Assembly: GCF_032062135.1 (NCBI RefSeq)
Contig: NC_092863.1
Coordinates: 13,681,286 to 13,745,285, forward strand
DNA: 64,000 nt
Direction of reading: 5' to 3'
DNA from: Pyxicephalus adspersus
Taxonomy: Eukaryota > Chordata > Amphibia > Anura > Pyxicephalidae
Part shown: positions 23,191-35,520 of the stretch, piece by piece
Layout: each line of letters begins with the position of its first letter
How positions within the stretch are numbered: position 1 is the first letter of the stretch
The notes under the pieces: model-generated
Seen by the model: the letters and a program-made list of their open reading frames with translations, nothing else
Database searches by the model: none
What the model was told of the DNA's origin: nothing
Translations under genes and position numbers: made by a program

Positions 23191-26100
23191 CTGTAGGCAT
23201 AAGATGGAGATGTTAGCATGGTGTGTACCAACATGACATTTACAAACATTGTATATTAGCATCTGTAAATCTGCATTCCTCATTTCTGTTTTTAGCTAAT
23301 CAAAATGACAGGGCCTAATGTCCTGTTGCTTCGCTACATGGTAATAAAGAATAGTTTGTATTAGTTTTTAGAACTTTTTTATTTACTATACATCCTGTAC
23401 TACCCTTTTTATATCTGTATCTTTCTACAGAGCCATAAAAGATGATCACATTGTATAAATATATAAAACCAATAACTGTGTTATATTGGTAATGTTTGTA
23501 TTAAGTACTCTCTACCAATCCCAACATGACAACTCTCAAAGCCAATCAAAAACCACCAGCCCGGTAAAGCAGTTTTAATATCACTGCACAAATTTAGTCT
23601 TTTTAATTATACTTGCCTGAAGTTCAGCCTAACTATTACTCTAGCACTGCAGACTACTATTCAGCACATAATTTGGGTTTATTTATCTATTCATCCATGT
23701 TGTACAAAGCACACAGTTGTTTAATATACTTCTGTCTAAAACACTCCCATGTCAACCACACTCTCACAATGCTACCGTACCGGCTCTTTGGGTGATCTGT
23801 GTGTTCGTTCACGTATGTACTGTTGCTGATCCTGTTACAGATGAAAGGTTCTTTGTTTTAAAATGAATACACACTCTGCAAATTCAAAATCTAAAGTTTA
23901 TCTAAACACCAATGTACTATAATTATTACACAAAAGAAAGATTAGGAACAGGTTCTAAGAATAGCTAAGTGCATGAAAGTGATAAAAAGATGGGCTGCTT
24001 TTGTTGCAAACAGCAAACAAATCGTTTCTTCCTTTTATGCTGCCAGTGCGGGTTGGACTATGAAAGTGAGATGCAAAATGATTGCTGTGGACAACAAAAA
24101 GTGTTCTTTCACATGAATATTCTATATGTCATTAGCAATTAGTCCTAGCTGTCTTTGCCTCTATTTCTGATGATACTTGTACAATACCCACTAGAAGACT
24201 GCAGAGTTAATCTGACTGGGAGTATTACAGGTCTATGTGTTCTTTCTATTTGCGTATAATACTGACTCTACATAACCAACCTACTCTTGTAGAATCTACT
24301 CACTGTATAGAATACACATCCATAGATTGGGTACTAAGCACAAAAGGCTTGTGCCTATAGGAAAAAAATAATGGGGGTGCTTTAATGTTAAAATTCTTTT
24401 CAAATAAACTAGCTAAAATGAAATGAAAGTATAAGTAGATTGCCTGATGTACCATTTCCTGCCATGTCAATTGCAGGTTGCACTGCAACCTGTCTGCTTA
24501 GAATACAGCCCTGGAAATATAATATTGTATTAATCTTCCTGTGCTAATTAGGTGGAGTACTAAAGAAATGTGAGTGGGCTGCTTAGCTACACCAACTGAC
24601 AAGCTTTGCACTTTGCTCATTACTCCAGCAAAACCTCACATTCTGGCCCTAATTTATTAAAGTTCTCTAAGTCTGGAGAGAATACACTTTCATCAGTGAA
24701 GCTGGGTAATCCAGCAAACCTGGAATGGATCTGGTCCAGGATTGAAAACATTTGCTAACAAATAGCTTGACTTTTAGGAAATCCATTACAGGTTTGCTGG
24801 ATTACCCAGTCTCACTGATGAAAGTGTATTCTCTCCAGCCTTGGAGAACTTTATTAAATCAGGGCCTCCGTGTCACTAGTTAAAGCCCAAGTGAGCGACT
24901 GGTTTACTATCCAAATAAGCTAAAAACATTCCAGGTGCATCAACACATAAAGTGTGCAGTTTATTTTCTTCGATAATCAGCCACAGCCCAGTTGGAAAGA
25001 ATGAACCTATGCATTGGAAAAAACCCCTATTCTCTGTGGGGAAGAAGTGGTCTCTCTGCAGAGGCATGGCATGCTCCTTGATAAGTAAGAGCTCTATAAT
25101 CAACAATGTTTAAAGAGCAAAGACCTGACTCTGCTGGCAGGGTACAGGCATTTCTACTAACAATGCTTTCTAAAGAAAAAGAGCTGTTAGGCTTTGGGCA
25201 CCAAGTGTTTTGATGCCCCTTGAACTACATTGCTGAAGGCAAAACAATGTGGGAAGGATGTCCTATAAAATGGACACTGTAGGTTCATAGTTCATGTGTC
25301 AGATTAGTTGTTCATATAAAATGCTAGGGTTAAAAAAAGATTTCTGATGAACAAACTGCATTAGAAAACTGGCACATAGTAAAAGGATTAATTAATGGTG
25401 CATTTGAAGAGATGATTGTCTTCTTTAATAAGTGGATCAAGAAACTTCAAAACTGCAGGTAAACCTACAAACACACTACACTTTAAAACAGATATATCCA
25501 AAAGTAAAGGCTGATACTCATGTGACATGTGCCTAGGATATTATGAGAACCTCATTTCTCTAATCAGAATTCATTTTTTTTTAGTACATCGCTTATCGTC
25601 AGTGTTTCTGGTATTCAGTCAGATTTCTGCTATTGCAGTGTACTATGCTATGTTATATTATAGAGTGTCAATATATCATATAACCTGTAATATTCGCTCC
25701 AGGCTTTCTAGGCGCTGACAGAGTCCCTGAACTGATGCCTGCAGAGCCTCCACCGTAGCAGCAATCTGAGGGCTCAAGCGGTGTGATGAACTTCGGCACT
25801 TGTTCTGCAATGTACTGGACTTGTCTGAGCTGCTTGACTCATCAGAATTCCTGAAGCATGTGTCGCCGAATGACTTAGAAACTAAACAAAATAAAAATAA
25901 ATGATTATGGCAGTCGTCCTTTTTTTTAGGCTTTAAATAACTGCTCTATTTTTATGTTTTAAGGAGGGCATTTTTTGTAAGCACCATCCCCCTTCCATTA
26001 AAAAAAAATGGCTTTAACTTTATTTGCATACCATACTCAAATCATGTATAGAAAATATAGCTTAGAAACAATATACAATGTCATACAGAATACCATATAT

Positions 26101-29100
26101 TATATATCCATTTCAGGCAGAGGAGGAGGCAGACCCCAATGATCTCTAGGGTTGACACAGATTATTTAGTATATGGATAAGCCAGTAACATAAGAGGTCA
26201 AAAAACTGTAGCCAAGGCCCGAATTTGCATATCATTGTAGCTGTACTGAACTCTGCAACTGCAGGAACTGAAAAGTACTTCATCCTCAAAGTTCACAGCA
26301 GAAGCACTGAATTTGTTGAATTTCCTGCCCCAGCAGTGACTCAGCAGCTTAATTTGCTCCAAACTCCCCCTCCCTACAGTGACACAACAGCTTAGCTCCC
26401 TCCTACCCCCCTCCACTGACTTAGCAGCTCTGATACCCCTGTTTCACTTTTCAAACTACTTCACAACTTAGCACCCCTGTTCCCACTTCCGGCAATGATT
26501 AAGCAACCCAGGTCCCCCTGCACCCACCCCCTCCCCAGAGCTTATTAAGCTGTCAACATAGGTCTAAAATTAAAACTTACACCCTCTTAGACCTTATTCT
26601 ATACCTGTTACAGAGTCATAATCCTTCCGTCTCTCTGCACTGTGCCTCCTGGCCTTCTGTTTTAGCTTTTTTTGGGAGACATCAGACACCTGAAATAAGT
26701 AAAGATTTATCACTGAACCTTCTTCTTTATAGTTCTGCAAGGTGGGAAATTGTGGACTTAAAGAGCTAAACCACAACAATTTAGTTTAATCCTGGGGTGT
26801 TGTTTGGTTCTGGCAGCTGGGACTCAGGTCTCTAGCTAAGTGCCCAGGTCTGCAAAAGTGCCCAGGTCTTGTAGTAGACACACTGGCATGCTGCCCAGCT
26901 TCTAGTTCTGGGGAAAGTGTATGGGAATATTCCAGTCTGGTACCATAGGCCAAGCAACAGAAAACTAGCCTGTTTCTCTACCTAAGGTTAAACACTTGCA
27001 TAAAGAATGATAAAGAGAGAACAAATTAGTAAAATAGAAAAAATAGAGAAGGTCTCAGTCCTCAACTCCTAACCCTAGATGGTGTTTCCAGAAGTACTCT
27101 AGGTCATTCGGGATCCTGGCAATGTCTCTGGTATTGTCATGTCAGAGGAACATTGAACAAAGTACAGTTTGCCCTCACCTGATTAGGTCCCAGTATTTCC
27201 AGACTGTCAGAGAAGTGTTCATTTTCTGACCCCCAGCTCTCCAATCTCCTGCCACTTGTTTCTAAATGGGCAGGTTCACCTGGAAATGCCACAACAAACA
27301 GAAACATCAGCACTGCTCTTCTACCACAATCTCCCCACAGTCGGAAGCTCATTAGATTTGTTACTTATATAAAGTGGATAATTTAGACTCTGTGATCAGC
27401 AGGAGTGAATTAAGCAATATTTTATCCTTCCTCATGTCTCCTCTGGTGAATTCAGTTGTCTAGACAGTGACTATACCGTATCGGTCTACATTCTACTTCA
27501 ATACACTTTTTCTCTTGGAGAAATGTTCTGAAAACTCTTGATAGCTGTCATCATACTGTACACTCTATGGATAAAAGTTTGTGGACACCTAAACTGTCAC
27601 ACCAATATAAGCATGTTCAGCTTTCTATTCCAAAATCATGGGTGTAATATGGAATTGTTCAACTTTATGTGGGTCTCCACATACTTGAGGTCATATAGGT
27701 ATGTGTTATGGTCAAATGTACACAAACCCTAAGTGATGATAAAGTATATAAAGGCATTGCAACCTCGGGCACGTATAAACGCATTTAATAAAGTATACAG
27801 TAATTATAGATTAGGAATCTGATGGCACACGGACCTAGAGGGTCTTTGCGTTCCTCCTCTTCCTCCTGGCCCTTGTGAGTGCCCAGTTCTTTTTGCTCTG
27901 GTATGGTTACATATTGCTCTTCTCCTCCATCCTTTACTGCCTGGAAGCTGTAATCTTCAAAAATCTCCTCTTCTGCAACATAAAAACACCCTTTTGAGCT
28001 TTCACTGCTGCATAACATGTCGCTTGGCTTTTCATACCATGGATGTCTACCCATATTGATAAGTTCTAAAAGAGTTAGTACCCAAAGACTACACAGCTTG
28101 CTATTTTCAAATATATTTGTCTCCTAAAATGTTTGGAATTATAATACAGCCATAAGATTCATCAATGTGTCTTAATTTCTAATTTCTAATGAGAACTCAG
28201 TGTTAGGTAGTTTTTCAGGAATTAATTGCAGTTATTTCAGAATTGAAAACAAGTGTAACCATGAAAACTAACCACTAAAGTATATTAATATTATTAAAGT
28301 ATATCTAGAGCCATTTGTTCATAATTACTAATAATACACAATATTTTTATTTAGGCCATCCAAAAGAGAATATTCCTTAATAATCCTAATATATAAAAAA
28401 AATATAGTACAAAATAGAACCTATTGGGAGGACAAAGTTCTCAAAATCATTTATGCAAAAGTTATTGCTTTGAGGTCACCTTTAGCCTACATCACCAAGA
28501 TACATCTAGATGGAGAATGTTATTTAAAAGATAACACTTTCATAGAGATAAGATAAATCTAGCACCAAGCTAGCACTTTAAACTTTACCCCCGATGATGA
28601 CTTTTCATATACAGTATATCAAAGTGTACTATTTCATTTCACCAATGGCATAAAGGGAATGATTTAAGAAAAGTATAGCCAAGAGGGGGTAAGGCTGTTA
28701 CCTTAACTCCTGCAATAAGAAACTAAACAAGCATTCCCACTACATGATACAAATTAGCCTCTATGACTGTTACTAGTCTTTATAGTTAATGTGACTGAAA
28801 GGAAATGTGACTGGCCATGCAGGAATATAAAAAGAGACCTTCCCACTGGTCTTATACACAGCTTTGTGTGCTGACTCCACAGGGGATTCTAAACAACTAG
28901 GTGAAGTAAGGTGAAATAATTGACATGAGCACAGTTGCATTGCTTGCTGGAGATTACCAGGTTGCTACAAGGAGGGCCACTCACCGGTGGGAATCTTGAA
29001 AAAGGATTCGGGAGGGCGAGGCATATCTGGAATGACTTCATACAAGGGACGGAAAGGTTCAAACATATCAGGTGTTTTGTCTTCTAGTGGGACTGTATCG

Positions 29101-31209
29101 ATAATCTGAAATAGGAGACAGTAATAGTGACTTTGGCTAAGTTAATGCCCCAATCCACTTGTCCTTCTTTGATAAAAAAACGTTCTACACACATTACAAA
29201 CCTTATCATTTTCAGAGTTCCTATGTGATTGTGTTGTTTATGTGAGGTGTGAGGAGTACAATAAGGCCAAGCTGACATGATGCGGCACCCTCTATGACAG
29301 CCGCAGGTCACAGAAAGTGGGCTCTGGATCAAAGAGCTTTGAGCACCTCTTAAGCCCAACAAAATTTGTGCACCTGAGGTCCCAACCCCTCCTACCTCCT
29401 AATCTCATTTTAAAGGGGTTTTACCCTCATTGTTGTCATTTTTATTTTCTGTACATTACTTGAAAAGCAAGTGGGTGATCAGATTCCCTGGCAGGAAAGC
29501 AAAAAGAGATATATCTTTTAGGATATCTCACTGTTGGAGTTTCCAAAATGGTAAATGGGGTCTGTGGTGATTACGCCAACCTTAGTGAATCTGAAAAGAA
29601 CAAACTGTGTGGGATATACTGGCTTGCAAAAGTGATTGTCCGAAAAAACCCCAACACCAAATCATCAGTCTCACCCTTTTCAATTCCAAACTTTTATAAT
29701 GAAATAAGTGGAAATATGTACTACCTTTTGGGCCACCTTCTTCATCTCTGTGATATAGGCACACATGGCATCTTCTTGGCTCATCTGACCCAGCTTATTC
29801 CAGGCATCCCTTCAAACATTATGTAATATGTAATAAGATTGCTGTCATCAAGAATATAACCAAATCAAAATGGATTCTTTACAGTGCAACCAGGTGTCAG
29901 AGCTGAAGAGTTTACTGGGACAAACATTGGCTGTGCACAGAACGCCATTCGGAACAGAAGTGCCCCTGTGGGTTCTAGCGCCAAAACACCAAATATTTTA
30001 AAGTGCTTCCTAGTGGGCGCAAGCAGCTAAGGGTCTATGGGTAAGACTTTAATTAAAGTAATCACCACGCTTCAGGAAGCCACAGATCCTGTGCACTGTG
30101 GCATGGTTATAAGGAGCCTTGCCTATGAGTACTTTACATGTACAGATTTAGACATTTTAACCAGATGATCTTGGGGAGAAAAGTTTAAAGTTCAACTTTG
30201 TATAGGACATATGGACATCAAAAAAAGAAATATATATGGATCATTAGCTGCTGTTTTTTATAGGATATTTATTCAGAAACAAATCACAATTACATCTGGG
30301 GGTTTTGTGTATACAAAGCAATAGCTAGTAGTACGAAATAAAGTATCGTGTGATACATGCTATGGTAATATTTATCACCATAGAGTATTGCGCATACCAC
30401 TTATATCTTCCAATGGGATCCCAGAAACCAGGGCGAGTGATACTGCAAGGTCCCACTGTGGCCTGTTTGTAGTAGCTGTAGAAGCGAAGCATCTCCTCAT
30501 AGGAGGGGCGATACGAGCCTAGGGAGAAAGAATTGTCCAATCACAGAATCGAGATATATATATATATATATATATATCTATATATACTAAAAGTTTTAGA
30601 ACACCTGAACACCTAAAAGAATATCTCTTTCTACAACCATGGCCATTAATATAAAGTTGCTTCCATGTGTGGGTTTACCAACCTCCATTTTTCTATCGAG
30701 GGAATTTTTGTCTGTTCATTTGTTACGTCAGATGCGGAATAAAAAGATCTTGCCTGCTATCAGTGTTAGCATTCATCCCAAAGTCTTTATAATATTCTGG
30801 ATACATGGAGGGTACAATATGAAACTCCAACATTTAATTGAAATAGACTGGGGATGTCTTAGGACCTCAGTTGGGTTTTTATTGTGTTCCAAACCAGAGA
30901 AACAACAGTAATCAGAGTTAATGTGCCAACCAAGGCAATACTCCCAACCACTACCACATGACACACACAGCTAACATCCTACAGAGCTCACATACCCAGG
31001 GGGGTTTACAGCCCTTCTCCACTACACACAATATACAACAATCTATTCTCAATAGGTTTGCTCTGTAACTTGATATTAGATCAGCATCTGCATTTACTCT
31101 CTGCAGAACCGTGAAGGTTATACTTACCACTTTTGGGCAAGCTCTGAATAACCGACACCGCAGCATTAAACTGTCTCTGGTATCCACTCTCATCTTGATC
31201 TGTCCCCAT
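23083..31209 (-). CDS. acbd4: ACBD4, tail-anchored acyl-CoA-binding protein (nine coding exons, 345 aa)
   Basis: ACBD4 and its paralogue ACBD5 bind long-chain acyl-CoA, sit in the peroxisomal membrane by a C-terminal anchor and tether peroxisomes to the ER through VAP proteins. Joining 31209-31128, 30518-30398, 29809-29725, 29105-28985, 27972-27835, 27279-27179, 26689-26605, 25881-25685 and 23190-23083 gives one uninterrupted 345-codon frame with matching phases. The ACB domain (about 10-98) keeps the ligand residues Y41, K45, K67 and Y86, spaced as in ACBP. An acidic region (183-190s), an FFAT-like core (204-210), a coiled coil (about 283-310) and a hydrophobic tail anchor with a basic end (about 322-345) follow. 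Length and position beside hexim1 favour ACBD4 over the longer ACBD5. In human the two genes are also neighbours. Confidence 0.96.
24645..24866. mobile_element. palindromic MITE, family P, copy 2 (acbd4 intron 9)
   Basis: Same inverted-repeat structure as 18755-18978, with AATTTATTAAAG arms followed by CTGGAGAGAATACACTTTCA. It lies wholly inside the last acbd4 intron. Confidence 0.85.
25685..25881 (-). CDS. acbd4: acbd4 exon with Ser-rich linker and coiled coil
   Basis: A TTTAG acceptor and GTTATA donor bound 197 bp. It encodes a serine-rich stretch ([10 protein letters not shown]) followed by a heptad-like helix ending [10 protein letters not shown]. This corresponds to the conserved coiled coil before the membrane anchor. 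Confidence 0.93.
26605..26689 (-). CDS. acbd4: acbd4 exon, basic linker
   Basis: 85 bp between a TTTCAG acceptor and GTATAG donor. It encodes [20 protein letters not shown] and a short end. Phases 0 in, 1 out, matching both neighbours. Confidence 0.9.
27179..27279 (-). CDS. acbd4: acbd4 exon carrying the FFAT-like VAP-binding motif
   Basis: 101 bp, CCAG acceptor, GTGAGG donor. It encodes [15 protein letters not shown], aligning with the human ACBD4 segment around FCDSLEQL, the FFAT-like core for VAPB. The core is H204-F-S-D-S-L-E210. Confidence 0.93.
27559..27735 (+). mobile_element. Tc1/mariner-like terminal fragment (acbd4 intron 6)
   Basis: It opens with TA followed by CACTCTATGGATAAAAGTTT, resembling the ends of vertebrate mariner-type MITEs. 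The right terminus is unclear. Confidence 0.45.
27835..27972 (-). CDS. acbd4: acbd4 acidic-linker exon with weak donor
   Basis: 138 bp after GTTGCAG, encoding an acidic Glu-rich stretch ending EEEERKDPL. The donor is GTCCGT, which departs from GTRAGT, but using it gives exact phase continuity (1 in, 1 out). Reading through instead reaches a stop within 20 codons. Confidence 0.88.
28985..29105 (-). CDS. acbd4: acbd4 exon after the ACB domain
   Basis: 121 bp, TTTCAG acceptor, GTGAGT donor. It encodes [16 protein letters not shown] and the [18 protein letters not shown] segment conserved in ACBD4/5. Confidence 0.96.
29725..29809 (-). CDS. acbd4: acbd4 exon, ACB domain third part
   Basis: 85 bp encoding [20 protein letters not shown] and the helix to VAQK. 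It includes the ACBP Tyr73 equivalent (Y86). Acceptor TTTGAAG has a weak pyrimidine tract; donor GTAGTA. Confidence 0.95.
30398..30518 (-). CDS. acbd4: acbd4 exon, ACB domain core
   Basis: 121 bp encoding [20 protein letters not shown] and on to [11 protein letters not shown]. It includes the acyl-CoA ligands Y41, K45 and K67. Acceptor CTCCCTAG, donor GTATGC. Confidence 0.97.
30553..30587. repeat. (AT)n microsatellite in acbd4 intron 2
   Basis: Simple alternating AT run with one interruption, about 35 bp upstream of the exon acceptor. Confidence 0.95.
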
Positions 31210-31263
31210 ATGTCCAGAATACGACCCAGCAGGCTCAGACAGAGCAAGAAGTTTGTGTGCTTT
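31128..31263 (-). CDS. acbd4: acbd4 first coding exon (start codon 31209)
   Basis: The exon runs from a CTCTGCAG acceptor (first base 31263) to a GTAAGT donor (last base 31128). Coding begins at ATG 31209-31207 ([14 protein letters not shown]...). The 54 bases before it are open in frame, but the last three bases of the predicted upstream exon are TAA in the same frame. This supports the chosen start. Confidence 0.93.
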
Positions 31264-31544
31264 CTGCAGAGGACAAAAGTTCTGCAAGTTATTGCAGTGC
31301 CAGTGAAATGATCTGTCCTGATAAAAGGTGACCTCTGATCTGCAGGTATTTACTTGGATAGAATAGAGACAGTTATGCAGTGTGCTCAGTCCTATGTCGA
31401 GGGAATACTAGTGTCAGCATGGCCTGCTGTGGGCATACTGGGACTTGCAGTTCATCAAGAGCTGCACGTTGGTTAAGCCTAGAACAACATGATAAGAAGT
31501 TTGTAGATGTCCATTGTGACCTGATTACATAACTGAAGGACTAA

Positions 31545-31869
31545 TACACCTGCAATTTTTCTCGTTGGAAAGGATCTTTCACGATCCTTTCCAACGAGAA
31601 AAGACTGCACGATGCATGAACGATGCTGTACATACAGCACCGTTCATGCTCTATGGAGAGGGGAGGGGGAGAGCGACGGAGCGGCACCCTGCTGCGCGCT
31701 CTCCCCTTCCCTTTCATTAGGATCGGTCGTCGTCCATCGTCCATGGATCCGCCAGGACGGTCGTCGGACGATGGACGACGACCGACTGTACACACGGCAA
31801 ATTTTTCTCGCCCGATAATTGGCCGATACCGATTATCGGGCGAGAAAAATTTGCCGTGTGTACGCAGCT
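31545..31869 (+). mobile_element. PIF/Harbinger-like MITE, copy 1 (acbd4 intron 1)
   Basis: Left terminal repeat truncated; right end GTGTGTACGCAGCT intact. The interior has a hairpin (CGTTGGAAAGGATC with its complement), a GGAGAGGGGAGGGGGAGAGC block and a second palindrome around CTCGCCCGATAAT. It is closest to the copy at 55875. Confidence 0.8.
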
Positions 31870-32830
31870 TTAGTGACCTAGCCACTAATAATATTGGGTG
31901 AAATGCTGACAAGCTGACACACTACTCATCTACTACTACTATCAAAGTAATATAAAAAATATTTGTATCTGCTTGGCAGTGGTGGATATAGACTTGCTAT
32001 GCACTCAACTCCCCTTTGGTCTTCATTGTGAGCACATCCTCGTGTCATGCTGCCACCTGGTTACACTATACCTTTGTTAGGAACTCCCAGTGCACTCATT
32101 TCCATTTATAAGCAGGATTTAATGAGGTCTCGTTTACTAGCAGGCAAAGCTGAATGCTGGAGAATGTGTGTGCCTTATGTACTTACAGTAGTCTGTGTCT
32201 GAAAGTACAGCTGCCCATGTAATCCCTACTCCCTGCCATCTCTCGCTATTATTACATCCCCTTCACTTGTGCCCTTGCTGGCATGACTAGCCCTTGGCAT
32301 CAGTTCCATGTCATCTGCAGCAATCAATCCTATTCCTCAGGTCTCAAGAAAGTATACCTTATAAAGAAATATGTTCCCACTGTTGTATTTCTTGGGAAAA
32401 TGTCAGATGCCTGGAAAAGATACTGCTTTTGAGTTATAGACCTGGAACAAGCAAACAAAGAGAAACATCTATGCTATAGGCACAGGAGACCAGATAATCA
32501 GTAGGGACAAAGAGGACTTTCCTCCATCCTGACCACTTTGACCTCACATGGCTATCACTGTACCTCTCTAATCAAAATATTTTTATAAAGAAACACCAGC
32601 AGTACATCTGCCATGCTTCTGTGCTTCTATTCAAGTGTACCTGTCACTCACATGCAGTGAAGACTGGCATTGTGTGAGCAGCTTATTAGGTCAGCAGGAG
32701 CTACAGGCATTATCATCCTGACACAGCAGATGGGTGGCTAATTCAGATCTTCATAGAGACAGAAGAATATTACAGTGCTTACACTGTGGGCACAGTTAGG
32801 ATAAATAACAATTTTTTTTTCTAAAAGTAC

Positions 32831-33125
32831 GGCTACATACACACGTGCAATAAATCTTTTGACGATCCTTTCCAATGACTAACGACTGCATGATGCATGA
32901 AGGATTGCTATACATACATCACCATTCTGCTCTATGGAGAGGGGAGGGAGGGAACAACGGAGCAGCACCCCCTTCACTTCCATTACGATTGTTCATCTTC
33001 CATCGTCCGTGGATCCGCCAGGACGGTCGTTCGGACGATGAGCGCTGTACACACGCCAGATTCTCGTCCAATATCGGACCTGAGCCGATTATTGTACGAA
33101 AACTATAGCACGTGTGTACGTAGCC
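32831..33125 (+). mobile_element. PIF/Harbinger-like MITE, copy 2 (acbd4 intron 1)
   Basis: Ends GGCTACATACACACGTGCAA and GCACGTGTGTACGTAGCC are inverted repeats. Shared interior blocks include ATCCGCCAGGACGGTCGTTC. Confidence 0.85.
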
Positions 33126-34460
33126 TAAAGCATGAGTACCCTAAATGGTAAACAATAGTGACCACTTTTTAAAAATGTGACCTAAGCCTATTGTTCTCCC
33201 TTTCTCACTCCAGAATAAAATAACAGAATTGCTGGTCTATGTGTCTCCTACACCTACAAAATCAACCAGAACTAAAACAAAACCTGCCTGCTGTACAGCA
33301 GAAACCCTCCAGTATAGATCCAACCCCTCACCACCCGGCTCAAATCTATTCCCTTCATATAGTCTGCTATGTACACCCCAATGTGACACCACTTGGGCCC
33401 GATAACTGCCCACTAGGAAGAAAGCACATACATCCCATACCCACAAGTACAGCAATGGATTCCCGATTTTTAACATTCTAATAAAAGTAATAGGTTTTTT
33501 TTTTTAAATGTCATAAACTGCAATTTTCAGAGTTCTGCCAAGCACACCATGAATATACAATAGCGATTGACCAAAAAAAATCTCTCTCTCCTATAACTTG
33601 CATTTCCGTTATAATAAACCTTCAGAGTATTTAAAAACAACAGAAAGAATCTAAAGAATTTTATTCTAAATGAATGCCCAGCAGGTATGGCAAATTCTTT
33701 TTTCATTTGGTAGAATCTTGTCCGCATGTTCCAACAGCTTGCTCTGCAGATCTGCCGTCTGCTGAAACAGCAAAAGAGTGCATTATACAAAAATCTATAC
33801 AGCTCTGCAAACCACAGGGGTAGGTGCGCTCTTCCTACCAGGGCCGGTAATTTTCTGTGTGATTCCCTGAAAGGAAACTGAGGAAATGCTTCTTCCTGCC
33901 TGCAGCAGATTGATGACAATATCTCAGCCTAGGCAAAGTCACTAGACTGGAGCTCAAGCTTTTAAATAATAAATGATAAGATTTTTGTCTTTTAGAATAA
34001 AATACTGTTACTGTATTACTGTTCCATATTAGAAAATGACAGGTACTTGTGCAGTGTGGCACAACAGAATATTGATTTTAACAAATATTTGTGTGCTGCA
34101 GTGCCATTTGTTTAACCTATGGTACACTATTTTGTTGTCTATACTATTGGGGGGATTTCCCATTTACCTGTTGCAAAGACACAATATAAGGTTTAAATAT
34201 CTCCCAAAAAGGTGGGAATATCCCTAATTTCTCTTTACCTCTTGTTCTGAGAACAAATCTAAAATTTAGGGTTTTCCCTCCCTTTCTTTCTTAATGACAG
34301 TGGTTGTCATTAGAGAAAGAGGGGTTTATCACCATAGTGGGGACTAGGAATCAGCGCGTTTTTAAAACTCAATCTCGCTGAGAATTCAGCCGTTCTCGCA
34401 TACTGAAATTGTAAGGGAGAATGGCCAGTGTATATTTGCCGATCAAGCTCGAATTAAAAA

Positions 34461-34760
34461 AAAAAATTAAAAAAAAAATATTGCGGGCTGTGCTGATGCA
34501 GCCGGTGCTGCATTCATTGATCAGCTCAGTGTGCAATCCCCAGCACTAGAGGTTAAATGGGGACAAGTCTCCCCATTCAAAACCTCTAGTGCTCTCTGAT
34601 TGGCTGAGGAAAGCTTTCCTCGGCCAATCAGGGGACCGCAAACAGGATTCCCAGGACTGCAAGAATGATTGCAGCTCTGAGAATCCACAGCGATCCCGGG
34701 TCACTAGAGGTTAATTAACCTCTAGTGCCGGGGATCGCACACTGATCTCAATGAATGCGA
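34461..34760. repeat. repeat built of nested palindromes (acbd4 intron 1)
   Basis: It contains several short palindromes: a perfect 26-bp one at 34702-34727 (arms CACTAGAGGTTAA), GATTGGCTGAGGAAAG facing CTTTCCTCGGCCAATC, and CACTAGAGGTT facing AACCTCTAGTG. A related, more diverged copy lies at 44480-44790. Confidence 0.75.
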
Positions 34761-34789
34761 ACGCATTCCTCTAATGCCCCGGGGATCAC

Positions 34790-35520
34790 AAACAGGAGAA
34801 TTCCCAGGGAATCTTATGAATTTCCTCGATCTTCCAATGGTTTCGAGAAATTGGTTTGCCAAAATTTCACGGAACTATCGGAAGTCCAAGGAAATGTTCT
34901 TGAGGATGCCAGAGGCCAGAGAACCAGTAAAAAAAGAAAAGGAAAAATCCAGCCATTCCAAATTCAAGCATGCTCAGTGAGATCAGAACCTTTTTTTACA
35001 TTTTCAGGAAGACACATCACCCCATCCCGTGCCTGTGCAATGCGAGATTGGGTGATGTAGGCAGAAGCTAGAAAACAAAATAAAAAGATGGCCACGTCCT
35101 GTCCATGCTAGAAAAAAAAAGGAATCTGGGACACCGTAGGATCTACTGAACTTGGTTTGTAGAGAGATTGAGGGTTTTACACCTGTAAAGGTAAGTGTAA
35201 GTAAGTGATTTGTTTTTTCTATAAAAGTTCCACTTTAAGAGCCCTTTCACACTAGTTTGTTGCAGAAGTGCTTGCAATAACGCCACACATGGCAACAAAA
35301 AGTGCATGTGTTGGTGCGGTTGGTTAATATTTATTAATGAGAGTCAAATGCACCTTACCAACGCACTACAGCGCAATGTGTGACCATGTGTTCAAATTTG
35401 CAATAGCAAAGCTCCAATTTTGTGTACATGCACATGATAACGCGTTTTGTTTTTTTACAATGCAGCTCACAGCCCTAATGGGAACGGGTTGTAAGATAGT
35501 ATGTTAAAGATAAAGATTTA
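34790..35520. repeat. mosaic of dispersed repeats in acbd4 intron 1
   Basis: Phrases such as GAGATTGGGTGATGTAGGCAG recall GAGATCGGGTGACATAGCCAG at about 4870. The segment from 35240 opens AGAGCCCTTTCACACTAG. Boundaries are unclear. Confidence 0.4.

Noticed and set aside
31541..31912. 123-codon minus-strand frame
   Set aside because: Same cause: MITE copy 1.
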